Shown here in pieces: positions 14,701 to 27,300 of a DNA stretch of 64,000 bases (positions are counted from its first letter, which is position 1; each line of letters opens with the position of its first letter). Position numbers and translations under genes: made by a program. The notes under the pieces were generated by a model. The model saw only the letters and a program-made list of their open reading frames with translations, ran no database searches and was not told the DNA's origin. This stretch comes from Synaphobranchus kaupii (Eukaryota > Chordata > Actinopteri > Anguilliformes > Synaphobranchidae): the NCBI GenBank assembly GCA_029718625.1, contig CM056380.1, positions 14,172,286 to 14,236,285 on the forward strand, written 5' to 3'.

Positions 14701-17700
14701 CACTGCACGCATTAGCACTAACACTGCACACATTCACTATACAACTACACACTTTAATGCTAACACTGCACACTTTAACACTAACACTGCACGCATTAAC
14801 ACTAACACTACCACTGCACGCATTAACACTAACACTGCACACTTTAGCACTAACACTGCACACATTCACTATAAACATACATTCAACTACACACTTTAAC
14901 GCTAACACTGCACACTTTAACACTAACACTGCACGCATTAACACTAACACTACCACTGCACACATTAACACTAACACTGCACACATTCACTATACAAGTG
15001 CACACTTTAGCACTAACACTGCACACATTCACTATACAACTACACACTTTAACGCTAACACTGCACGCATTAACACTAACACTACCACTGCATACATTAA
15101 CACTAACACTGCACGCATTAGCACTAACACTACCACTGCATACATTAACACTAACACTGCACACTTTAACACTAACACTGCACACATTCACTATACAACT
15201 ACACACTTTAACGCTAACACTGCACACTTTAACGCTAACACTACCACTGCACACATTAACACTAACACTGCACACATTCACTATACAACTACACACTTTA
15301 ACGCTAACACTGCACGCATTAACACTAACACTACCACTGCATACATTAACACTAACACTGCACGCATTAACACTAACACTACCACTGCATACATTAACAC
15401 TAACACTGCACACTTTAACACTAACACTGCACACATTCACTATACAACGACACACTTTAACACTAACACTGCAAACTTTCACTATACAACTGCACACTTT
15501 CACTAACACTGCACACTTTCACGATACAACGACACACTTTAACACTAACACTGCACACATTCACTATACAACTACACACTTTCACTAACACTGCAAACTT
15601 TCACTATACAACTGCACACTTTCACTAACACTGCACACTTTCACGATACAACGACACACTTTAACACTAACACTGCACACTTTCACTATACAACTGCACA
15701 CTATAAACACTAAGACTGCACACTTTAACACTAACACTGCACATTTTCACTAAACAATTACGCACTTTAACACATACACTGCACACTTTCACACAAACAC
15801 AGCACACTTTCACGCTAACACTGCACACTAACACTGCACACTTTCACGCTAACACTGCACACTTTCACTCTAACACTGCACTTTCACACTAACACTGCAT
15901 ACTTTAACACTAACACTGTACATTTTCACTATACAACTACACACTTTCACACAAACACTGCACACTTTCACGCTAACACTGCACACTTTCACACTAACAC
16001 TGCATACTTTAACACTAACACTGCACTTTCACACTAACACTGCACACTTAAACACTTACACTGCACTTTCACACTAACACTGCACACTTTCACGCTAACA
16101 CTGCACACTTTCACACTAACACTGCATACTTTAACACTAACACTGCACTTTCACACTAACACTGCACACTTAAACACTTACACTGCACTTTCACACTAAC
16201 ACTGCACACTTTCACACAAACACTGCACACTTTCACGCTAACACTGCACACTTTCACGCTAACACTGCATACTTTAACACTAACACTTTCACTCTAGCAC
16301 TGCACACTTTAACACTTACACTGCATACCTTAACACTAACACTGCATACTTTAACACTAACACTGTACATTTTCACTATACAACTACACACTTTCACACA
16401 AACACTGCACACTTTCACGCTAACACTGCACACTTTCACACTAACACTGCATACTTTAACACTAACACTTTCACTCTAGCACTGCACACTTTAACACTTA
16501 CACTGCATACCTTAACACTAACACTGCACACTTTCACTCTAACACGGCACACTTGAACTAACACTGCTCACCCTGCACACTTTAACACTAACATTACATT
16601 ACATTACAGGCATTTAGCAGACGCTCTTATCCAGAGCGACTTACACAAGTTTTTATGATGTTTTACATATTATCCATTTATACAGCTGGATATATACTGA
16701 GACGATTCAGGTTAAGTACCTTGCTCAAGGGTACAGTGGCAGTGTCCTACCTGGGAATCGAACCTGCAACCTTTCGGTTACAAGGCCAGTTCCTTAACCA
16801 TTATACTACACTGCCGCCTACACTGCACACTTTCACACATACACTGCACACTTTAACTAACACTGCTCACACTGCACACTTTCACACTAACACTTACACT
16901 GCACACTTTTACACTAACACTGCATACTTTCACACTAACATGGCACACTTTAACACAAACACCTTCACTCTACCACTGCACACTTTCACATTAACATGGC
17001 ACACCTTAACACAAACACCTTCACTCTACCACTGCACACTTTCACACTAACACTGCACACTTAAACACTGCACACTTTCACAATAACACAGCACACTTTA
17101 ACAATAACACTGCATACTTTAACACTAACACTGCACACTTTCACAATAACACAGCACACTTTAACAATAACACTGCACACTTTCACACTAACACTGCACA
17201 CTTAAACACTGCACACTTAAACACTGCACACTTTAACACATACACTGCACACTTTCACAATAACACTGCACACTTTCACAATAACACAGCACACTTTAAC
17301 AATAACACTGCACACTTAAACACTGCACACTTAAACACTGCACACTTTAACACATACACTGCACACTTTCACAATAACACTGCACACTTTCACACTAACA
17401 CTGCACACTTTCACTCTGACACTGCACACTTTCACACACTAACACTGCACACTTAAACACTAACACTGCACACTTAAACACTGCACACTTAAACACTGCA
17501 CACTTAAACACTGCACACTTTAACACATACACTGCACACTTTCACAATAACACTGCACACTTTCACAATAACACTGGACACTTTCACACTTACACTGCAC
17601 ACTTTCACACTAACACTGCACACTTTCACTCCAACACTGCACTTTCACTCCGACACTGCACACTTTCACTCTGACACTGCACACTTTCACACTTACACTG

Positions 17701-18303
17701 CACACTTTCACACTTACACTGCACACTTATTATTGATATAAAAAATAAAGAGGTTTTATTGAGAGACACAGAGACAGAAGAAAGGAAGGAAACTGCTAGA
17801 AACAGCCAACTAACCATCTTCTCCAGAATGAGCAGTCACTTCAGGCAGGGCTGGTCCTGCTCCTATGTCATTAACAGCCTGAACTTTGACCATAAATGGC
17901 GTGTAGGTTCCCGCTTCCTTGACGAGAAAAGGGGGCTTGTCCACTTCAGCGTGATGCCAGTGTGCGCCTTTATCAGCCTGCCTCTTCCACATGACTTTAT
18001 ACTTGAACCCAGGACCATTGAAGCTCTGCCTGTCCATCTCCTATAGAGGGAGAGGAGGAGTCATCCACAGGCTTACACAGACTGCACACAGATTAAAACA
18101 CAGACTACACACAGATTACACGCAGACTGCACACAGACTACACGCAGACTACACACAGACTACACACAGGCTACACACAGACTACAGGTTACATGTGCAG
18201 GCTTGGCTGGCTATGCACAGACCTTCCAAGTGATCACCAAGGTGTCCGGCTCCGCGGGGTCACTTCTCACATCCTCTGGACTGCCAGTTGGAGCTAGAGA
18301 GAG

Positions 18304-18377
<74 letters not shown>

Positions 18378-21300
18378 TTGTTACGCTTTGGCAATATATA
18401 TTTTTAATAGATATGTCATGCCAATAAAGCATTTTTATTTTAATTAGAATTAGAATTAGAATTTAAGAGAGAGAGAGAGAGAGACAGAGATGAATTCTGA
18501 ATTCCGAAAATGACAAAAACCCCACCTCCCGGTCAACGGCCCCTTACTTCACGATGTGTTGCAAATGTTTGTTACTTCCTCGGAAAGGTCAGATTAAAAT
18601 GAGTAATACACGTGTGTTTTTAAGTGTGTAGATGGCCTAAGGGTACCGGCAGCGGGAATCTCGTGCAGCTCGGAGGGGGCCGTGGGGTCACTCTCTCCCA
18701 GCTCGTTGACGGCTTTGACGCGGGAAACGGTACAGGCAGAACGGATGGAGGTGGAGGTCTGCATGGAACACGTCTCCCTGAACCCTTTTCTCCTCCACCC
18801 AATTCCCCTCCCCATACCGCTGCTCCTCAATCTCCACAATGAACGCTAGATAGACAGACAGACAGACAGATAGATGTTTTTAATGTACTGTACACCACAC
18901 ATCAATATTTATTATATTTTTACTATTCTCATTTGTTACGATTATTATTATTATTATTATTAGTCAGCTGTTGTCACACTACTAACTACATCAGCTTTGA
19001 CAGTATGTATCTAGAAAATAAATTATGTATTTATTTTTTTTGAAAATGGTAACATGTAACATCACGGCTAAAACCATGTAGCATGTAGCAGAATGAATAG
19101 ATACTTAATAGCAGCCAAATATACTAGGAGGCAATGAATGTAAGTAACATCAAGACAATATGAACAGCCCCAGGTGCACTGAATAAATCACACACTGCGA
19201 ACAATTACAGCAGGGCACTCCTGTGTCTGATCATGCTATTCATTTCATTGGGATGTGAATTAAATGAACTGTTGATGACCAACCTTGTCATAACACAGGG
19301 TGCTTTTTTCTGAGAGAAAATATTTGTACACAGCTGATAAGACACTGCATTAGTGTTAAAATGTGGTGTAAAGAACAGTGTGTGTGTGTGTGACGGGGTC
19401 AATCAAACTGATTTTTTTTTTTTAATGAGTTTAAAAAAAAATAAGGCATGCTTTTCAGAACATGCTTCACTGAAGAGCTTTTAAAATGAGTCAGCACATT
19501 TTTCAGGACCCGATTCACTGAAGAGCTTTTAAAATGAGTCAGCATGCTTTTCAAAACCTGATTCACTGAAGAGCTTTTAAAATGAGTCAGTATGCTTTTC
19601 AAAACCTGATTCACTGAAGAGCTTTTAAAATTAGTCAGTATGCTTTTCAAAACCTGATTCACTGAAGAGCTTTTAAAATGAGTCAGCATGCTTTTCAAAA
19701 CCTGATTCACTGAAGAGCTTTTAAATGTGTGTGAGACACTTCTGTATTGTGTGCGATGCATGCATGTTACATTTGTGATGTTATGTATTGCATGATTTGT
19801 ATGAGCGTTGCACATGATGTTATGTATTGTGTGTGTTGCATGTGTGATGTTATGTATTGTGTGTTGCATGTGTGATGTGATGCACTGTGTGTGTGTTGCA
19901 TGTGTGATGTTATGTATTGTGTGTGTGTTGCATGTGTGATGTTATGTATTGTGTGTGTTGCATGTGTGATGTTATGTATTGTGTGTGTTGCATGTGTGAT
20001 GATATGTATTGTGTGTTGCATGTGTGATGTGATGCACTGTGTGTGTGTTGCATGTGTGATGTTATGTATTGTGTGTGTTGTATGCGTGTTGCACGTGAGT
20101 GAGTTACCCAGAATGGGGCTGTTGTGATGGTGTCCAGGGCTCCAGCGGAGGGTCAGGCTGTTGTCTTGGTGTTTGATAACCTGCAGGTTCTTGGGCGGAT
20201 CGGGCCGATCTGAGAGATAGGAGAAAAGACTGAACCACACTGAGAGGACTGAGGCTGGACTTTTACACTTTAGACAATCATCTTTGCAATATGACAATCT
20301 GACTGGCTGGGGGAACACAATATATGAGAAAAAGATCTGATTGGCTGGGGGAATGTGTGATATGGGGATAAAACCTGTTTGTCTGAGGGAACTTGAGATA
20401 TGAGGAAAATAATCTGATTGGCTGTAATGACAAAATCTTATTGGCTGAAGGAAATGTGATATAATGACAAAATGAGTGAATACTATGTTCATGTTGGGTG
20501 CATGAGTTTGTTGTGTGTTTCCGCAGGTTTATGAATGGGTGTCTTACCCACTACAATAATAGAAACAGTGGCATTGGCCATGTCCAGACTTGTCATGACT
20601 TCACAGGTATACTTCCCCTCGTCTGCGGACTGAACGTCTTTAATTATTAGGGAAGCGCCTTCAAATCTGTAACTGAAAAGCATGACATCATACAATCACA
20701 TCCAGATTCACAACAACTGGTAAGAACTAAAAACTGCACAAATTACACATCCACACACAGCTCTTCAATTGTATATCATGTAAGTATAAGACAATACTGA
20801 AGGTAGAGAAAATAACACATCACAGATACACTTGAAATTTGGTATAAGATGTTTTTGGAATTATTTTAGTGAATCGGTTTCAGATGAATCACTATTTTTT
20901 CTACAATTTATAACTACCATTTGTGGTTCTAAATGTACCCACATATGTGCACTGAGCTCTGATTTGTACAATCATACATGTATAATCCAGCCCTTACTAC
21001 AGAATATAACTAATGAGAATACAGCTCTAATTACAGTCACACATACAGAATGCAGCTCTACTTAGTCACACCTACAGAATACAGCTCCACTTAGTCACAC
21101 ATACAGAATACAGCTTGACTTACATTCACACAAACAGAATACAGCTCTACTTACAGTCACACAAACAGAATACAGCTCTACTTACATTCACACAAACAGA
21201 ATACAGCTCTAACTACAGTCACACAAACAGAATACAGCTCTACTTACAGTCACACATACAGAATACAGCTCTACTTACATTCACACAAACAGAATGCAGC

Positions 21301-24300
21301 TCTAACTACAGTCACACATACAGAATACAGCTCTACCTACAGTCACACATACAGAAGACAGCTCTAACTACAGTCACACATACAGAATACAGCTCTAACT
21401 ACAGTCACACAAACAGAATACAGCTCTACTTACAGTCACACATACAGAATACAGCTCTAACTACAGTCACACATATAGAACACAGCTCTAACTACACTCA
21501 CAGAAACAGAATACAGCTCTACTTAGTCACACATACAGAATGCAGCGCTAACTACAGTCAAACATACAGAATACAGCTCTAACTACAGTCACACCTACAG
21601 AATACAGCTCCACTTAGTCACACATACAGAATACAGCTTGACTTACATTCACACAAACAGAATACAGCTCTACTTACAGTCACACATACAGAATACAGCT
21701 CTACTTACATTCACACAAACAGAATGCAGCTCTAACTACAGTCACACATACAGAATACAGCTCTACTTACATTCACACATACATAATCCAGCTCTACTTA
21801 CAGTCACACATACCGAATACAGCTCCACCTAGTCACACATACAGAATACAGCTCGAACTACAGTCATACATACATAATACAGCTCTACTTACAGTCACAC
21901 ATACAGACTACAGCTCCACTTAGTCCCACATACAGAATACATCTCGAACTAGTCACACATACGGAAAACAACTCTAACTATACTCACACAAACAGAATAC
22001 AGCTCAAACTACAGTCACACATACATAATCCAGCTCTACTTAAAGTCACACAAACAGAATAGAGATCTACCGACAGTCACACATACAGAATACAGCTCTA
22101 CCTACAGTCACACGCAGAGAATACAGCTCTATAGTCCCATATGTAAAACACAGCTCTTACTTATTGTCAGAGGACTCTATGAGCTTCTGTCTGGCCTTCC
22201 TCCACTGTCTCTGTTCAATTTTTAGCTGGGGGTCAATGCGGGCGTCGCAGGTGATGTTGGCTGACTCTCCACTGCGAACTCGCAGAAACTCAGGAAGGGG
22301 CACGATCACTGACCGGTCTGATGAAGAGAAATGACATCATACGAATGGCATCACCATGTCTGGAGGAGAGATGGGCGGTCTGGCCAGTCCTCTTAACAGT
22401 TTAGCATGACATCATGTCTGATAGAGATCACAGGATCACATAAAGATCATCATGAGAACACAGTGATGAATGTGCTATTTTAATTAAACTGTCTCGCCCT
22501 GGGGACAATCTCAGCACAGATTATTCTTGTGAAGGGGGTTGAGAGATAATCATGTTGTCCTACAAATTCTGTTTAATATGGCTAAATGGGTTAATGTGTG
22601 CAGTCATACTGTATATACAGTCTGTGTTAAAGGGTAACAAAGCACTAAAACCACTTTAGATGAGAACGGATACATTTGCTTGTATCAAGTGTTACTGATT
22701 GATTCTTGTCCAAATCTTGACATTTTACTGCAGTCAGCATAAAACAGTGTAAAACAAAAGGATCTGGCTCAAAAGTGTCTCTCGTGGTAAAACGTTAGGT
22801 ATTGCACGTCCAGTCTGTCATTGGCCAGAAACTTCATCCAGCGAACATATGACTCCCGGTGACTAAATTGAAACCTGGACAGCTACGCCCTGAAGTTTTA
22901 GAGTGAGGGCGGGCTAGACCCCTGCTATAAAAGCAAATCTCAGGGGTTGTTTTCTGTAGAGAGGAGATAGGAGAGAGAGCGAGTGAGCGACATATATAGC
23001 TAGCTTAGTTTTCGCTTTTTTGAATATTCTAGTAAGTAGTCTATTTTTGGTATATTTTTTATAGTTAGCTTGATAGTCCCTTGTTTTTTGATAGTTTGTT
23101 TTTCAGTCTAGCTTAGCAAGTAGCTAGCTAGTTTATAAAAATATATATATATATATACTTTAATAAAAATAAATATATAGTATAAAGCATAGTTGAGCCA
23201 GGAGTTGTAGTATATGCATGCTACACGTTGAGCTTTGCAACGTATGTCCCTAACAGACATTCTCTCTTGGAGAGAGTTCAGTGCAGTGACCACATGTGCA
23301 CCCGTTGAAATGGAAACCAATATTGTTGATATCTTGCAGGTAGTGTGATTGCCTACAGCCTGTGTAAAATGAGTAACCTACATGGCATTGGTAAATATTT
23401 GTACAGCATGTGATTTGTTGTTTGCTGGCCGCATCATTATAAGCCCAAACGAGGCTATGCGTGCTGCCCGCCTACCACTCCAAAACATTGCCCATCCTCT
23501 CATTCTCCACCATTGCTTCTGCCTCGGCCGCTACTTGGGGCCCGGCAGCAGCTGTAGCTAGCGTGTTTGTGTGTATGTGTGAGAGTGAGAGAGGTAGCGA
23601 GAGAGAGAGTGGAACAGAGCAGCTGCTGTGAGTGCTGTCCAGAGTAGAATGAGCGATAGGCTACTAGTGAAAACAAATTCTGGGGCATGGTTTGATACCT
23701 GGAGCTCAGCCCCTATATTATTACCTTATCGAGCCCAGATTTTGGAATTTTTCCAGTTTCAAAAGGAGGCGGGGTTTAGCTAAACCATTTTTTTTTTACC
23801 CTTTAACCAGGCTATAGCCAGGGATAGTTTGGGTTAGCCTGCTACTAATGTAGCATTAACCCAGGTTACCTCTCGTGGTAGGGAGCCGAGGCTGAAGGTA
23901 TGTTAGAATATAATATGAAGATATGCAGTGTGATATGATTCGAGCGATGGCTCCACTCACTGAAGACCTGCAGCTGGGCGGTGATTGACAGGTTGCTGTT
24001 GACCACTGAGCAGGTGTACAGACCTCCGTCCTCCATGGCGGTGTTGTTAATCTGCAGGACCCCGCTGGTCAGGAGGGACGTCCTGGGATTGGACAGCACC
24101 GAGTCCCAACTCAGGCTCTCCCTGTGTCCAAAAACGCATTCACAAAACACACACACACACTTTCATCAGAACCATCTCTGTGCACTAGATGTAATCACAA
24201 AACACTCGTCAGAGTCAGAGTAGTATGATGAGGCGTTGTCATTGGCGGATGAGATGTTGTTATCCAATCGGGAGAATTATTGTTTGAGGACATGGATCAT

Positions 24301-27300
24301 TTTTGATGACAAATTAGGCAAAATAACCCAAGTTTTCTGCTTTATTGTGTGGATGTGTGATGTTGTACCTGAATTCTGTGTGGTTACATGAGGTCAGAAT
24401 GTACAGAAGTACATTTTTTTAAGGGCTGAGACTGGTTATTTCTGTAGGAAACCATGAGAAGCGCCAAACTCTCGGTGCAGTATAGGTGTGAGGCATGTAT
24501 GGAGTTAATTTAGTGCCAAAACTTAAACAGAACACGTTTTATAACTGCCCTACGATTTGCAAAAACACAGTGGGCCTCATTTATCAATATGGTCGTAAAA
24601 TGACCGTATATTTGAGCGTTCCAACTGGCGTACGAAAATCTCACGTGTGATTGATCAAACTTGTGTAAATCACTGATCTGAGCGTAATCTGTTCGTAGGT
24701 TGATAAATCAGACTTGACCGTATATTAGATAAGCGCGTGCACATAAATATGAATTACCATTACTCACATGCCCATTTGCTACCATATTTAGCAGGGCCAC
24801 CTCCTTTAAAACGCACATGCCAATACGGTTTTCTCCAGTATATAGCCTAGGCCATGGCGGCCAACAGAAAAGCAAAGAAAAAACATTTTTCTTCGAGGGT
24901 AAAAGTAAAATGCTTGTGAATGAACATGAAAATGAACGTGTGCTTATTGGGGGCATTAGTAGTGGTGTGCAGCCTAGCTCAAAAGCTGCTATGTGGCAGA
25001 GGATAGGGCTAAAATGCTTCCTCTGAATAGCGAACTACAACTGAGATTTAAAAAAGAAAAGAAAAAAATCATTTACTAAAAAAAGTTCTGCCAGTACAGG
25101 TGGAGGAAAGGGAATCCTGGACCTCTCACCTGCAGAAGAGATTATGGGGGATCTGGATCTCATTGGGAAAGTGGCCATGGAAGGAGTGATAAAAGACGTG
25201 ACTGTGGCTTGATTCGTCAAGACCTCAAGTTTCTGCCACGCCGGATTGTGACGTTTACTAGGTCTTCTAGGCTAATAAAGCTAGATTGGATTTTTAGAAA
25301 ATAAAAAATTGAAAATTGAAGTTGAAATGCAATGAAGTTGCATTTTTGCATCTTGCATACAGCAGGACTGGTGATGTGTAATTATTTTCATATGCCTGTC
25401 TCCAATAAATCCTTATACAGGCTATACAGGCTATTTCCTGATTTAATAATTTTATCCGGCTTATGCTTCATTCCGTTTAGGCTGCACGTGATGAGAAACT
25501 AATAACGAAAAGGCAAATTAAAAATTAGGCTACACAATACGATCAGATTTGAACGTACGCATGAATGACAAATGAGGCCCAGTGTGTTTTGCAAGTGAAA
25601 AACACGATTATCAAACAAACACGTGTTTTGCAAATGCAAAACGTACTTACTACACAAATAGAACAGTTGTCAAGTACAACACGCTTCACATGCGCATACA
25701 ACACGTTTTACAAGTACAAAAAAATTCTGTCTTCCATTTGTGAATCATGTGACTATTAGGGGGATAATTTAGTGCCAAAACCTAACAAACAAAAAGAACA
25801 CGTTTTACAAATGTCCTATGATTCGCAAACAAACACACTGGGCCCTATCTTGGCGATCTTGGCGCTTAGTCTAAGCGCATGGCGCTAAGTCCATTTAGGG
25901 CGTGTCCAAGTCTACTTTTGCTATTTTAACGGCGTGTTTTTTGGGCGCTAAGCACGGCGCAAGGTGCAACTGGGCTGAACCTAGTCTCTTCATTAATTAT
26001 AGGTGTGTCTTGGGCGTGACATGCAATAAACCAATCAAAATGTCATATCCCATTCCCTTTAAAAGCCTGCTTTTCCACCTTGGAGGATTATCTCAGTTTT
26101 TTAACCATAGTCTATCGAAAAAAACATTATGCACAGCGAGTCCGCTGTAGCCTAGGCTATTTGAAAAACAATAAAAGCAATATTCACTGGACAAGGTTTT
26201 GAACTTTTTTCAGTCACAAACCATTCTATTTACTTACAGGCTGTATTCCTAGATAAACAGAGCTGTATTGTAATGACATCTGAAGCGCATTTTCAGAACG
26301 CAAATGTCCGTCTATTGCAGTACGCGAGTTTTCCATTGAATGACAATTCACGCATTAGGTGCAAATGACAATTCGCGCATTAGGCTTGATATAGGTGTTA
26401 TCAGCTCCTTTTTAATGGATAGCCATTGTCCCGTACCATCGCACATCGCCTGGATGTTGATGGAGTGGGCTGAGAGCAATGTAATGTGGCATCGTTTCAC
26501 TTCGCTGAGGGAAAGGTATGTGGACCTATGGAACCTTTTATTATTATGCATTTTTGATATAGCCTACACAATAATAATATTTCACATTGTGATCTAGATA
26601 TTGTAGTCATGCTTGTGCACGCCCCTGTGTGTAACAGACAGGAGGATATGCGCGTTGTGCACATGCCTATGTAGACGCACTTATATGCGCCGTTAAAATA
26701 ACATGTAAACAACTGCGACATGACTTTAGACCAGGTTTGTGGTGGTTCTAGCGCAAGCGCTTTCTGCTGGCTCAAGATAGCAATACGCCAAAAAGAATCC
26801 TGGCCACTCCTCATCTTAAGACCAACATGCCCAGTTCACTTGTGATGGCGCAAGAATACATACTAGTTAAAGGACGTGAGGGCTAGGCGTTATTATGGAC
26901 CTAGCGCCGGGTGTAAGATAGCAAAGACACTTGCGTTTGGGTTAGCGCCGCTTTGCGCCGGGTGTAAGATAGGGCCCACTATGTTTTGCAAATTCAAAAC
27001 ATGATTATCAAACAAAAAATTTTTTTTTGCAAATACAAAGCAGTTTTTCATCAAGGTTCACAAAAACAAAACATGTTTTACAAGTACAAAACGTGGTTTA
27101 CAAGTAGGAATAAATGTTGTCTTCCATTTGTGAATCACGTGATTTTAGGCACTATCACGTGACTTTTTGGCAAGTTTCCCTAAGGAAATGTTTAAAAAAA
27201 AAAAAATTTTATTTAGAATTTTACATCAGTTTACATATAACAATGGTAACAAAGGGTTATGAATGAATGAAGAAACCAACAACAAAACAAAATAAGATAT

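Noticed and set aside
12695..15588. Open frames up to 437 codons on both strands ([18 protein letters not shown] repeats)
   Set aside because: Produced by 21/42-bp tandem repeats whose period is a multiple of three; open on both strands, no start context, within an intron.
12870..17730. CRISPR-like array
   Set aside because: Head-to-tail repeats without unique spacers in a eukaryotic intron; a minisatellite.
21115..21832. Repetitive [15 protein letters not shown] frames
   Set aside because: Translation of the 30-bp minisatellite; no domain.
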